Source: Deltaproteobacteria bacterium
GTDB lineage: Bacteria; Myxococcota; Myxococcia; Myxococcales; 40CM-4-68-19
Direction: 5' to 3'
Assembly (NCBI GenBank): GCA_005879315.1
Contig: VBLC01000038.1
Coordinates: forward strand, 54,322 to 118,321
Length of the DNA stretch: 64,000 bases
In this document: in pieces, positions 48,151-57,531 of the stretch
Layout: each line of letters begins with the position of its first letter
How positions within the stretch are numbered: position 1 is the stretch's first letter
Translations under genes and position numbers: made by a program
The notes under the pieces: generated by a model
What the model was told of the DNA's origin: nothing
Databases searched by the model: none
What the model saw: only the letters and a program-made list of their open reading frames with translations

Positions 48151-49461
48151 ATGACTTCGATCCGCTCCGCCGCCCTGGTTTCTTTGCTCGCTGCTTCGGC
48201 GGTGGGCGCCCCCCCGCCAAATCCTGTCCGCGATGGCGGCGTGCGGCTCGACCGGTCGCAGAGGAGGTCGCAGCGGCTGCCGATGCAGACCGACTTCGAC
48301 CGCTGCGTGCTGCACATCCAGGACGTCGGCAATGAGAACATCCAGGGCCGCTTGCGCTTGCAGCTCCTCGTCCGGGCGAGCGGCGACGTGTTTGCGGCCT
48401 ATGTGCACGGCGAAAAGGGCGTGGAGGATCGCCGGCTCGAGCGCTGTCTCACCACGACCGCGCTCAAATGGAAGTTGCCTCCGGTCGCGCTCGACTACTC
48501 GCGGCCGTACGTTCTCAGCTTCGTGCCCGGCGGCACGCACTACGACTTCTCCGATCCCGTCTACTGGAGCGGCGGACACTATGCCGTGCAGGGCCGCGCT
48601 TCGGTGTTCATGCCAGACATCGACGACCCGCCTCCGCCGGCCGAGTTGGAGGTACAGGTGGCGCAGGCCACGCTGGAAGTGTCGGAGCTCGCCACCGATG
48701 CGGAGTACGGCATCGCCCAACTCGAGGTGCGGCATTACGGCGAGGCCATCCGCGCCCTGCGCGCCGCGCTGGAGAAGGACCGCGACGACCCGCTCGCGCT
48801 GCGCGGGCTGGCCGTAGCGCTCGCCGAGAGCGGCACCGACCTGCGCGAGGCGCGCCATCTCGCCGAGCGGCTCGTGGAAGAGCAGCCCGACTCCGAGGCG
48901 AGCCACGAGGCGCTCCTGCGCGTCTGCATCGTGGCCGGCGACGACCACTGCGCCTTCGCCGAGTGGCAGGCGGCGCGCGAGGCCAAGGACATGGCTCCGC
49001 GCTCGCGCCATCTGGCCGAGCTGCAGCCGCTGTTGGAGAAGGCTGCGGCGCGCCTGCGGGCCTGGGCGCGCTCGGAGGACGCCTGCGCCGCGGGCGCGAG
49101 CGATCGCGACCGCGCCCTCTGCGTGGTGCGGCGCTGTCTCGACGGCGGCACTTCCGCCTTCGCCGACGAGCTGTCGGGCGAGAAGCGAAGCTCCTTCGAG
49201 CCGCGCGACTGGCGGGCCGACAAGGCGCGTGAGGGGCGGCTGGTGGTGACGCGCCCGATCGGCGACGGCCGCGAGGAGCGCGCGCCTCGCTGGCTGGTGA
49301 AGATCGACGAGCAGACGGTGACGATGACGCCGACGAACGAAGACGCGCGGCACATCACCTTGCGCCACAGCGCCTGCCAGGCGGTGCGGACGGGGACCGG
49401 TTCTGCTCGGCAGATCGCGCGAGGGTCGGCGATCGAAGCGCCGATCGTGAAGTCGCCTTAG
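48151..49461 (+). CDS. Secreted TPR-like protein, function unknown
   Basis: 436 aa from ATG 48151. Signal peptide AALVSLLAASAVGA ends near residue 20. A region of about 50-130 (FDRCVLHIQDVGNENIQG, VRASGDVFAAYVHGEK) resembles the TonB-like/AgmX C-terminal domain found in myxobacterial proteins. From about 180 to 300 are helical repeats (GEAIRALRAALEKDRDD, REARHLAERLVEEQPDSE) like TPRs. Probably periplasmic. No enzyme motif is visible. The start lacks a clear ribosome binding site. Confidence 0.7.
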   Translation: MTSIRSAALVSLLAASAVGAPPPNPVRDGGVRLDRSQRRSQRLPMQTDFDRCVLHIQDVGNENIQGRLRLQLLVRASGDVFAAYVHGEKGVEDRRLERCLTTTALKWKLPPVALDYSRPYVLSFVPGGTHYDFSDPVYWSGGHYAVQGRASVFMPDIDDPPPPAELEVQVAQATLEVSELATDAEYGIAQLEVRHYGEAIRALRAALEKDRDDPLALRGLAVALAESGTDLREARHLAERLVEEQPDSEASHEALLRVCIVAGDDHCAFAEWQAAREAKDMAPRSRHLAELQPLLEKAAARLRAWARSEDACAAGASDRDRALCVVRRCLDGGTSAFADELSGEKRSSFEPRDWRADKAREGRLVVTRPIGDGREERAPRWLVKIDEQTVTMTPTNEDARHITLRHSACQAVRTGTGSARQIARGSAIEAPIVKSP

Positions 49462-49479
49462 GCGCAATGCCAGTCAGTT

Positions 49480-49690
49480 CCAGCAGGGAAGGGAAAGGGA
49501 AAGGATGCAGGCGCGCGCCGTGCACGCCTTGCTCTCGGGGCTCATCCGGCGGTTTGGAATCTGCGGATGAGACCCGATAACAAATCATTCCCAAATGCAG
49601 GCGCCAGTGACAACGCCGAAGGCCAGGCGCGCGCCTGCTGCCCCTTCCCCTTCCCTTTCCCGCTTCCAGCCTCTCCTTTCGCGTTAAGCC
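49480..49690. repeat. Second, internally deleted copy of the S23 cassette
   Basis: 49485-49520 resembles the start of the left arm at 37340-37373 (shared GCAGGCGCGCGCC), then jumps directly to the last codons of the S23 gene, then continues into a copy of the right arm (49590-49680; GCAGGCGCCAGTGACAACGC shared). It ends near GCGTTAA, as does the first copy. About 460 bases of the first cassette are missing. Confidence 0.75.
49505..49570 (+). pseudogene. Remnant of the S23 gene 3' end
   Basis: A 21-codon frame ending TGA 49568-49570. ARAVHALLSGLIRRF is identical to the C-terminus of the intact S23 protein, preceded by MQ and followed by GICG instead of QVAG. The first 100 codons are absent, so it cannot form the four-helix bundle. 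Confidence 0.7.
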
Positions 49691-49728
49691 CGCCTTAATT
49701 GACAAGCGTGGGCCCTGGGCGCGCGCCG

Positions 49729-52083
49729 TCAATCCAGCCGGAAGGCGATGCGCGGGTCGATGCGCGCCGCGCGCCGCGCCGGAAGCCAGCTCGCGACCAG
49801 AGCCACCAGAAGCAGGGCAGCACAGAGAAGGACGCAGAGCATCGGCTCGATCTGCGCCGGTCCCTCGAGCAGCACCGCCGCTACCAGCCCCGCCGCGATG
49901 CCGGCCGAGGCCAGCGTCATCCCTTGCCGCAACAACAGTCGCAGCACGTCGACCGCGTCCGCGCCCATCGCCATGCGGACCGACAGCTCGCGCCCGCGCT
50001 CCGCCACCACCCACGACATCACCCCGTAGAGCCCCATCCCTGCCATGAGCAGGGCGAGGAGCGCGAGCACGGCGAGGAGGATCATCGGATCGCGCTGCTC
50101 CTCGGCAGACGCCGCGACGATCTCGGCGAGCGGCGCGATCTGCTGCGGAGCTACCTCCGGATCGAGCGCCGCGCGCACGGCCGCCGCCGTCCCGCCGCGC
50201 ACGATCATCGCGCCCTCCGGCAGCGGAAACTGGTGCAGCGGCAGCACCACCTCGGGCCGCGGCTCGACTGAGAGCTTCATCTCGCGGACGTCCCCGATCA
50301 CTCCCACCACAGTGAAGAAGGCCGGCTCATCGAGCGCCCAGAACCGGCGGCCCGAAGCATCCTCGAAGTGGAAGCGATAGGGGCGGATCTTCTTCCCCAG
50401 CGCCTCCTCGGAGGGCCAGTAGCGGCGCGCGAAGGCCTGGTTCACCAGCGCGACGCGGCCGTCATCGTCGCCGAAAGCGCGCCCAGCCAGGATCGGCACG
50501 CCGAGCGCGCGCAGGGTCTGGGCGCTGTAGACCTGGATGGCGTCGACGACGTGACCCGAGCCGCGGCCGCCGGGACCCTCGACCTCGAAGTGCCAGACCG
50601 TCTGCGAGGCGCTGAGCGGCACGCCGGCAGCGAAGCCGGCCGCCTGAACTCCGGGGAGCACCGAGAGCCGCTCGATCAACTGCGAAAAGAACCGCCGCTG
50701 CGCAGCGGGGTCGGCGAAACGCGCCGGCGGCAGCGCGATCTCCATCGCCATCGCCCCTCGCGCATCGAAGCCCGGGTCGATGCGCAAGAGCCGACGGTAG
50801 GCGAGAAAGTCGTGCCCGGCGGCGATGAGCAGGACCAGCGCCAGCGCGACCTCCGCCGATGCGAGGGCGTCGCGCAGCCGGCGCCGTCCGCCTCCGCTGA
50901 GGCGGCGCGCGCCGTCCTTGAGCTGCACGGCGAGATCGGGCCGTGTCGCCTGCAGCGCCGGCACCAGCGCAGCGGCCGCTCCCGCCAGCGCCGAGACGGC
51001 CGCCGCGAAGGCGAGAACGCGGCCGTCGACTTCGATGCCGCTCGATCGGATCGCTTCCGAACCGAGCCGAACCAGGAGCTCGATGGCCCAGAGCGCGAGG
51101 AGCAGCCCGAGCGCACAGCCCGCCGCCGCCAGCACCAGGCCTTCCGCCACCAGCTGCCGGGCGAGCGCGAGGCGGTCGGCGCCCAGGGCCGATCGCACGG
51201 CCAGCTCGCGCTGTCTCGCCGCCGCCCGCGCGGTGAGCAGATTCGCGACGTTGGCGCAGGCGATGAGCAGCACCACCGCCACGGCCGCCATCAGCAAGAG
51301 GAGCGCGGGACGCAGCTCGCCGAGGAAAGCCTGGCGCAGGGGCACGACCTGGAAGCCGCCTCGGCCCGACTCCGGATGCTGCTCGCGCAGCCGCGCCGCC
51401 AGCCGATCGACCTGCGCGGCCGAGTCGGGGCGCAGCCGCGCGACCACCAGGGCGATGCCGTACTCGCGCCGGTCGGGCTGTAGCTGCTCGGGCGCAAAGG
51501 CGAGCGGCGTCCAGACGTCGCCCATGAAAAAGGCGCTGATGCTCGCAGGCAAGACGCCGATCACCCGCCGCTGCACCCCGTCGACGACCAGGGGCCGGCC
51601 CAGGAGCGCAGGGTCCGCCCGCAGCTCGCGGCGGAAGAGCTCGTCGCTGACGATGGCGGTGTCGCGCTCTGTTTGCGCAAAGGCCCGGCCGAGCTGCATC
51701 GGCGTCCCGAGGATCGGCAGGAAGTCGGAGGTCGCGTGCAGGACCGTGACGGGCACCGCGCGATCGCCGAGATCGAGGCTGCCCGGAGTGCGCGCCACGG
51801 CCGCGACCTGCTCGAAAGCGCCCGAGGCCCGCAGGTCCTCGAGGGCGGGGGCCGAGACCGTCAGGCGCGCGGACCGCCGCGCCTGCAGCGTCTCGAACAC
51901 CAGCGCGAGCCGCTCCGGGTCGCGAAAGGGCAGCGGCCGCAAGAGCAGGGCATTGACCACGCTGAAGATGGCGATGTTGGCCCCAATTCCGAGCGCCAGC
52001 ACCGCCGCCGCCGCGGCCGCGAGCGCCTTGGCCCGCCAAAGCGAGCGGAGGGCGAAGCGCGCCTCGTCTACGAGCGAGGGCAT
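49729..52083 (-). CDS. Orphan MacB-type permease (ADOP-like)
   Basis: 784 aa. Two similar MacB halves are visible: the first has ALRSLWRAKALAAAAAAVLALGIGANIAIFSVVNALLL at the N-terminus and helices at about 275-400; the second begins near LASAEVALALVLLIAAGHDF and ends with three helices (about 665-770) plus RRAARIDPRIAFRLD. Such duplicated permeases without a fused or adjacent ATPase occur in Acidobacteria and myxobacteria. They are thought to export peptides, antibiotics or lipids. No ATPase gene is near. It starts 20 bases from the divergent NtrC-type regulator. Confidence 0.9.
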   Translation of the reverse strand: MPSLVDEARFALRSLWRAKALAAAAAAVLALGIGANIAIFSVVNALLLRPLPFRDPERLALVFETLQARRSARLTVSAPALEDLRASGAFEQVAAVARTPGSLDLGDRAVPVTVLHATSDFLPILGTPMQLGRAFAQTERDTAIVSDELFRRELRADPALLGRPLVVDGVQRRVIGVLPASISAFFMGDVWTPLAFAPEQLQPDRREYGIALVVARLRPDSAAQVDRLAARLREQHPESGRGGFQVVPLRQAFLGELRPALLLLMAAVAVVLLIACANVANLLTARAAARQRELAVRSALGADRLALARQLVAEGLVLAAAGCALGLLLALWAIELLVRLGSEAIRSSGIEVDGRVLAFAAAVSALAGAAAALVPALQATRPDLAVQLKDGARRLSGGGRRRLRDALASAEVALALVLLIAAGHDFLAYRRLLRIDPGFDARGAMAMEIALPPARFADPAAQRRFFSQLIERLSVLPGVQAAGFAAGVPLSASQTVWHFEVEGPGGRGSGHVVDAIQVYSAQTLRALGVPILAGRAFGDDDGRVALVNQAFARRYWPSEEALGKKIRPYRFHFEDASGRRFWALDEPAFFTVVGVIGDVREMKLSVEPRPEVVLPLHQFPLPEGAMIVRGGTAAAVRAALDPEVAPQQIAPLAEIVAASAEEQRDPMILLAVLALLALLMAGMGLYGVMSWVVAERGRELSVRMAMGADAVDVLRLLLRQGMTLASAGIAAGLVAAVLLEGPAQIEPMLCVLLCAALLLVALVASWLPARRAARIDPRIAFRLD

Positions 52084-52103
52084 CTCCCTCGTATACTGGC
52101 GAG

Positions 52104-53468
52104 GTGCAGAGCGCGTCCATCCGGGTCCTGGTCGCCGATGACCAGCCCTACGTGATCGATGCCGTCCGCCTCTTGCTCAAGACCGAGGGGTGGCAGATCC
52201 GCGCGGCGGGATCGCCCGCCGATCTCCTCGCCGCGCTCGAGTCGGGCGAGGAGTTCGACGTGGCGTTGATGGATCTCAACTACACCCGCGACACGACTTC
52301 GGGGCAGGAGGGGCTCGATCTGCTCCGGCAGTTGCAGCAGATCGATCCGGCCCTGCCGGTGGTGGTGATGACCGCCTGGGGCTCGGTGGAGACCGCGGTC
52401 GAGGCGATGCGCCGCGGCGCCCGCGATTACGTCGAGAAGCCCTTCGACAATGCGCGGCTGCTCGCTACCCTGCGCACGCAGGTCGAGCTCGGCCGCGCGC
52501 TGCGCCGCAACCGCCGCCTGGAGGAGGAGAGCCGGCTGCGCAAGGAGGAGGCGCCGGAGCTGATCGCCCGCGCGCCGGCGATGCAGCCGGTGCTGCAGAT
52601 CATCGAGCGCATCGGCCCGAGCGAGGCCAACGTGCTCATCACCGGGGAGCACGGCACCGGCAAGGAGGTCGTCGCGCGGCGGCTGCACGCCATCTCGCCG
52701 CGCGCGGGCCGGCCGCTCTTGTGCATCAACGCCGGCGGCCTCTCCGATGGCGTCTTCGAGAGCGAGATGTTCGGCCACGTCAAAGGCGCCTTCACCGACG
52801 CGAAGCAGGATCGCATCGGCGCCTTCGAGCTGGCCGACGGCGGGAGCCTGTTCCTCGACGAGATCGCCAACATGCCGCTCACCCAGCAGGCGAAGCTCCT
52901 CCGCGTCCTCGAGACCGGCGAGCTGAAGCGCGTGGGCAGCTCGCGGACCGTCAAGGTCGACGTGCGGCTCATCTCGGCCACCAACGCCGACGTCACCTCC
53001 GAGACGCGCGAGAAGCGCTTTCGCGAGGATCTGATGTACCGGCTCAATACCGTGGAAGTGCGGCTGCCGGCCCTGCGCGAGCGGCGGGAGGACATCCCGC
53101 TGCTGGCCGATCACTTTCTGCGGAAGCAGTCGCGCAAGTACCATCGGACGCTCTCGGGGTTCTCGCCCGCCGCATTGCAGGCGCTGCGCGAATATTCCTG
53201 GCCGGGGAACGTCCGCGAGCTGGAGCACACGGTGGAACGGGGTCTCTTGATGGCGCGCGGCGAGCAGATCGAGCTGGACGATCTGCGGCTGCGCACGCCG
53301 GCCGCGGTGGCAGACCTCGACGCCATGACCCTCGAGGAGGCCGAGCGCTGGTTCATCGAGCGCACGCTCCTGCGCTGCGAGGGCAACGTCAACAAGGCGG
53401 CCGAGGCGCTCGGCCTCTCGCGCAGCGCGCTCTACCGCAGGCTGCAGAAGCCCGATGACGCGGGATAG
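52104..53468 (+). CDS. NtrC-family sigma-54-dependent response regulator
   Basis: 454 aa, GTG start. Receiver (1-125) with Asp12/Asp13, phospho-acceptor Asp57 (VALMDLNY) and the conserved Lys in YVEKPFD. AAA+ domain (about 150-380) with P-loop GEHGTGKE, GHVKGAFTDA where the sigma-54-contact loop is usually GAFTGA, and Walker B GGSLFLDEI. The Fis-type helix-turn-helix is at the end (NKAAEALGLSRSALYRRLQ). Overlaps the kinase gene by 14 bases and is divergent from the permease, which it probably controls. Confidence 0.95.
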   Translation: MQSASIRVLVADDQPYVIDAVRLLLKTEGWQIRAAGSPADLLAALESGEEFDVALMDLNYTRDTTSGQEGLDLLRQLQQIDPALPVVVMTAWGSVETAVEAMRRGARDYVEKPFDNARLLATLRTQVELGRALRRNRRLEEESRLRKEEAPELIARAPAMQPVLQIIERIGPSEANVLITGEHGTGKEVVARRLHAISPRAGRPLLCINAGGLSDGVFESEMFGHVKGAFTDAKQDRIGAFELADGGSLFLDEIANMPLTQQAKLLRVLETGELKRVGSSRTVKVDVRLISATNADVTSETREKRFREDLMYRLNTVEVRLPALRERREDIPLLADHFLRKQSRKYHRTLSGFSPAALQALREYSWPGNVRELEHTVERGLLMARGEQIELDDLRLRTPAAVADLDAMTLEEAERWFIERTLLRCEGNVNKAAEALGLSRSALYRRLQKPDDAG

Positions 53469-54744
53469 GCGCATCGCGCTCTTCGTCCTGCTCGGCGGCC
53501 TGCCCGGCGCAGCGATCGCATTGTCGCTGCTCTGGCAGTATCAGCACTCGCAGGCATTGCGCTGGACGCTGGCCGCATTGATCGCGACTGCCTTGATCGG
53601 ATTTGCGCTGGCGTTGCAATCGCAGATCGTCCGGCCTTTGCAGACCTTGTCGAACATGCTCGCCGCCATCCGCGAAGGTGATTATTCATTGCGAGCGCGC
53701 GAGGAGTTCGACGACGATTCCTTCGGCCTGGCGCTGCGGGAGGCGAACGCCATCGCCGAGGCGCTGCGCGGACAGCGGCTCGACTCGCTCGAGGCCAGCG
53801 CGCTGCTCGGGACGGTGATGGACGAGATCGAGGTGGCGGTGTTCGCCTTCGATCCCGAGGAGCGGCTGCGCTTCGCCAACCGCGCCGGCGCGCTGCTCTT
53901 CCACAAGCCGCAGGAAGCATTGCTCGCCCGCAGCGCCGAGCAGCTCGGCCTGCGCGAGGCGCTGCAGCTCAAGCGGCCCCGCACCATCGATCTCGCCTTT
54001 CCCTCGGGGATGGGCCGCTGGGAAGTGCGCACGCGGACGGTGCGGCTGGGCGGAGTGCAGCACCGGCTGGTGGTCCTCGCCGACCTGCGGCGCGCGCTGC
54101 GCGAGGAGGAGCGGCAAGCGTGGCAGCGCCTCATCCGCGTGCTCAGCCACGAGATCAACAATTCGCTGACGCCCATCCAGTCGATCGCGCAGTCGCTGCA
54201 GTCGCCGCGCATCCGGCCCGAGGACCTGCGCGAAGGGCTCAACGCCATCGCCGCTCGCGCCGAGGCGGTGTCGCGCTTCATGGCGGCCTACGCGAGGCTG
54301 GCGCGATTGCCGCCGCCGCGGCTCTCCGACGTGCAGGTCGCGGCCTGGGTGCGGCGGGTGGCGGCGCTGGAGACGCGCATCACCGTCACCGTCGAGGGGG
54401 GTCCGGAGGTGGTTGTGCAGGCCGATGCCGACCAGCTCGACCAGCTGCTCATCAACCTGCTCGCCAACGCCGCCGAGGCGACGCTGGAGGCAGGCGGGTC
54501 GGAAGTGCGCCTTGGCTGGCGCGCCGGCGACGGCGAGGTGGAGGTGAGCGTCGTCGACAGCGGTCCGGGGCTGCCGGCGAGCGCGAATCTTTTCACGCCT
54601 TTCTTCACCACCAAGAAGAGCGGCAGCGGCATCGGCCTGGTGCTCTCGCGGCAGATCGCCGAGAACCACGGCGGCTCGCTGACGGTGGAAAACCGCCTCT
54701 CGATGCGCGGCGCCGTAGCGCGGGTGCGACTGCCCCGCGCCTGA
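53455..54744 (+). CDS. NtrY-like sensor histidine kinase
   Basis: 429 aa. Two membrane helices (about 8-26 and 36-54), HAMP-like linker (IVRPLQTLSNMLAAIREGDYS), PAS-like region (about 115-210), phospho-acceptor His in LSHEINNSLTPIQS (about 232), then the ATP-binding domain with N box LLINLLANAAEA, G1 VVDSGPGLP and G2 GSGIGLVLSRQI. The short periplasmic loop suggests sensing in or at the membrane. Its start overlaps the NtrC-type regulator by 14 bases; they should form a pair. Confidence 0.93.
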   Translation: MTRDRRIALFVLLGGLPGAAIALSLLWQYQHSQALRWTLAALIATALIGFALALQSQIVRPLQTLSNMLAAIREGDYSLRAREEFDDDSFGLALREANAIAEALRGQRLDSLEASALLGTVMDEIEVAVFAFDPEERLRFANRAGALLFHKPQEALLARSAEQLGLREALQLKRPRTIDLAFPSGMGRWEVRTRTVRLGGVQHRLVVLADLRRALREEERQAWQRLIRVLSHEINNSLTPIQSIAQSLQSPRIRPEDLREGLNAIAARAEAVSRFMAAYARLARLPPPRLSDVQVAAWVRRVAALETRITVTVEGGPEVVVQADADQLDQLLINLLANAAEATLEAGGSEVRLGWRAGDGEVEVSVVDSGPGLPASANLFTPFFTTKKSGSGIGLVLSRQIAENHGGSLTVENRLSMRGAVARVRLPRA

Positions 54745-54747
54745 CCG

Positions 54748-55401
54748 TCACCAGGCGAGCGCGGCGACTTGCGCGCGCAGGCGAGACAGCTCCAAAAGGT
54801 CGGGCGCGATGTCCGCCGCTGCGTCGAGCTCGTGCTGCGCCGCGGCCAGTTCCGCGGCGCTCCTGCCGGCGCGCGAGATCGCCAGGTGCATTCGCGCCAG
54901 AGCGACGTGGGCGTCGGCGGCGCGCGGATCGGCCTCGAGCGCGCGACGGGCGAGATCGATCCCCTGCGCCAGGGGGCCCGCGGGGTTCTCCTCGCTCGAG
55001 CGCGAGAGGATCCACTCCACCTCCAGCGCCCGCTCCAGCGACGCCAGCGCCAGCTGCGCCGCGTTCGTCTGTGCCATGTGTGCCTCTTGGTTGAGGCGAT
55101 AGCGCGCCTGCTCCAGGTCCGGCCGCGGGTCCTCGCCGTGGCGCAACCGATGGTCGGCGAGAAAGACGTGCGCCCGGGCCATCTCCTCGACGACTTGCGC
55201 GTCCGACTTGTCGAGGATGCGCGCCTTGTCCAGCTCGGAGAGGCCGCGCAAGGAGAGCGGCCAGGGATCGATCCCCGACTCGGCCGCGGCTCGAGCGCGC
55301 CCGAAGAAGAGCAGAGCCGCATCGACGTGGCCGGCGGAAGACTCGGCAGGCTCCCGTCGAGAGCTGCAGGCGAGCATCAGTGCGGCCAGCACCACGCGCA
55401 T
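54748..55401 (-). CDS. TPR-like lipoprotein, function unknown
   Basis: 217 aa. The signal ends at lipobox LMLAC (Cys12). The rest is helical and Ala-, Leu- and Arg-rich, with TPR-like units such as GIDLARRALEADPRAADAHVALARMHLAIS. Probably an outer-membrane lipoprotein. Convergent with the histidine kinase gene, 3 bases between stops. I recognise no family. Confidence 0.68.
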   Translation of the reverse strand: MRVVLAALMLACSSRREPAESSAGHVDAALLFFGRARAAAESGIDPWPLSLRGLSELDKARILDKSDAQVVEEMARAHVFLADHRLRHGEDPRPDLEQARYRLNQEAHMAQTNAAQLALASLERALEVEWILSRSSEENPAGPLAQGIDLARRALEADPRAADAHVALARMHLAISRAGRSAAELAAAQHELDAAADIAPDLLELSRLRAQVAALAW

Positions 55402-55462
55402 GGAGCAAGCGTAGCTGGAGGCAGGGCCGCGCGTGAAGCCCTGCGATCCATTCGTTCAGGGG

Positions 55463-55969
55463 TCAGTGCTGCTTCGCGCCCGTCCCCGGCGGCGGACCGA
55501 CCCGCTCCCAGGCGTCCTTCGCGGCATGGCGCGCGTCCGACCAGTCCAGCTTGGACTCGCCGCGCGACTGTGCCCAGCCCGCCCCGAGCTGCGCTTCGAT
55601 CTCCTCCCAGCGCCGGTCGCCGTGCATCATCCTCGCTTCCCAGCCGTACCGGTACGCAGATTCGTAGGTCTCGTAAGGCTCGCCGGCCTTCGCATAGGGG
55701 CGAGTCGCGTAGTTCTCTCGCCACCAGGTGTTTTCCAGCGTCGGATTGACCGACTCCGCTGCCGCCTTGCCGCCCAGGCCGCCGGCGAATGCGCCGACCG
55801 CCGCTCCCACCACCGCGCCGAGGGGCCCGCCCACTGCGCCGCCGATGGCGGCGCCCGCTGCTCCGGCGCCGGCCGCGCCTGCTCCCACGCCGACCGGATG
55901 CGCGCCGGGAGTCTTGGTGATCGGGTCGCGATGCTCGGTGTCTTCCTGCGTCCTCTTGCGCCTCGCCAT
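55463..55969 (-). CDS. Glycine-zipper protein, possibly stress-related
   Basis: 168 aa from ATG 55969, behind AGGAGACGG. A polar, charged N-terminus (MARRKRTQEDTEHRDPITKT) precedes a Gly/Ala-rich zipper (about 35-75; GAAIGGAVGGPLGAVVGAAV), then ENTWWRENYATRPYA, YESAYRYGWEA and a helical C-terminus. Proteins of this layout are common in proteobacteria and often uncharacterised. No signal peptide. It points away from the propeller lipoprotein gene. Confidence 0.72.
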   Translation of the reverse strand: MARRKRTQEDTEHRDPITKTPGAHPVGVGAGAAGAGAAGAAIGGAVGGPLGAVVGAAVGAFAGGLGGKAAAESVNPTLENTWWRENYATRPYAKAGEPYETYESAYRYGWEARMMHGDRRWEEIEAQLGAGWAQSRGESKLDWSDARHAAKDAWERVGPPPGTGAKQH

Positions 55970-56085
55970 GGCCGTCTCCTTTTCAAGGCAAGCTGCGCCC
56001 GGCCGCTGCGTGCGGAAAGCGACGGCCGACAGACACGGCGCCCGCAGGGTTGCCCTTCGAGCCGGGCGTGCAAACCCTCTCGCGC

Positions 56086-57513
56086 ATGCGCCGTGTCCGC
56101 GTGCTCGGGGTGCTGCTCGTCTGCCTGGGATGCAAGAGGGAGGGGCTGCCGCCGATCCACGAGTCGCCGCCTCCAGTGCCGGACGTCGATGGAGGGACGC
56201 CGCCGAACGTCGACGCCGGACCGCCGCCGCCAACGTTCGATCCCCATCGCATCGGGGGGATGGGCGCCGGGCCTTGGGGAACGGCCTCGCTGACCGTCTA
56301 CGGCTCAGCGCAAGGGCTGCTCGAGGCGCCGCTCTCCGCCTCGGTCGACGAGACCGAGAACCTCTGGGTGGTGACCAACAGGGCGCTCTATCTGCTCCAG
56401 CCCGGCGCGCACAATTTCCGCCGCTACACCGCGCAGGACGGCTTGCACGTCGGCCCGGGCTTCACTGACCCGCCCGACTTCACCTGGGTCGAGGGCGGTG
56501 CGAAGAACGAATGCTTCGTGGGCTACTACTTCCACGACACGCACGACCCGCCCGACAAGGACGCGCACACCGCCAACGATCCCTACGCGCATCGCGGCAA
56601 GATGGATCAGGTGCTCTTGCGCTCCGACGGCACGCTGGAAGCGCGCTTTTACGACCTGCACAACAGCCCGCCCAGCGGCTTCTACTACGAGACGAGGGAA
56701 GTCACCTCGATGGTGTACGACCATTTCCAGCATCCGGGGAATCTGTACGTCGGATCGAATCATGGAGTGACGCGGGTCATCCCGGCGAAGTGGCGGCTTC
56801 CGCAGACTCCCGCCGAGCAAGCCTGGCCCGGCGGCGTGGAGAAGGAGTGGTATGCGGACCACGTGCATCCGATGGTCTGCCGCGGTGGACCGTGCGATCC
56901 GAACTACGCGACGCGCTCGGTGACGTTCGGCGACTGGTTCGGGCTCGCGCTCGGGCCGGACGGCCGGCTGTGGATGGGCGGGCTCACCTCCGCTGGCGCC
57001 CTCGGCTATCGCGAGGCGCTCGATGATTGGATCAAGGACTGGGGTTCGTTCAACCCATTCGACCCGGCGTTCGGGGACCCCTATCCCGGGCACCCGCCCG
57101 TCTTCAACCCACCGGTCGAAGGCGACCCCGTCAACATCCGCGCGGTCGCGGTCACGCCCGATGGCATGGTCTGGTTCGCGTCGGGCGAAGCAGAGGCCTG
57201 GCGCGGGCCCACATACGGGATGGCCTCGTGGGACGGGCACAACTTCGCGTACCTCGACCCCACGCGTTTGGGAGCGCTTGAGTATAATATACTTGAAATG
57301 AAGGCTTTGCCCGATGGACGGCTCGTTCTTGGCTTTCCTACCACCGGCCTCTTGGTGTGGAAGCCCGGAGAGCCCGCCGGCCATCGTCTCACCGTTCGCG
57401 AGGGACTGCCGGGCGAGCACATCCGACGCCTCTCGCTCGACCTCATGCACCAGCCGCCGCTTCTGCTGGTGCCGACTGACGGCGGCCTTCTGGTGCTGCG
57501 CGACGTGCCTTAG
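56086..57513 (+). CDS. Beta-propeller-like lipoprotein
   Basis: 475 aa from ATG 56086; an ATG at 56050 would put residues before a clean signal. Lipobox VCLGC (Cys16). A Pro/Asp-rich linker (VPDVDGGTPPNVDAGPPPP) is followed by propeller-like blades: LWVVTNRALYLLQPG, NLYVGSNHGVTRV, GRLWMGGLTSAGALGY, GMVWFASGEAEAW, GRLVLGFPTTGLLVW and LLLVPTDGGLLVL, as in the sensor domains of hybrid two-component proteins. It is probably an outer-membrane protein. An AT-rich palindrome with rare codons lies at 57281-57293. Confidence 0.78.
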   Translation: MRRVRVLGVLLVCLGCKREGLPPIHESPPPVPDVDGGTPPNVDAGPPPPTFDPHRIGGMGAGPWGTASLTVYGSAQGLLEAPLSASVDETENLWVVTNRALYLLQPGAHNFRRYTAQDGLHVGPGFTDPPDFTWVEGGAKNECFVGYYFHDTHDPPDKDAHTANDPYAHRGKMDQVLLRSDGTLEARFYDLHNSPPSGFYYETREVTSMVYDHFQHPGNLYVGSNHGVTRVIPAKWRLPQTPAEQAWPGGVEKEWYADHVHPMVCRGGPCDPNYATRSVTFGDWFGLALGPDGRLWMGGLTSAGALGYREALDDWIKDWGSFNPFDPAFGDPYPGHPPVFNPPVEGDPVNIRAVAVTPDGMVWFASGEAEAWRGPTYGMASWDGHNFAYLDPTRLGALEYNILEMKALPDGRLVLGFPTTGLLVWKPGEPAGHRLTVREGLPGEHIRRLSLDLMHQPPLLLVPTDGGLLVLRDVP

Positions 57514-57531
57514 CGCTTCGTCACTACCCTG

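Noticed and set aside
57283..57288. TATAAT as a promoter -10 box
   Set aside because: It lies inside a coding region with no matching -35 element at normal spacing and no gene start shortly downstream.
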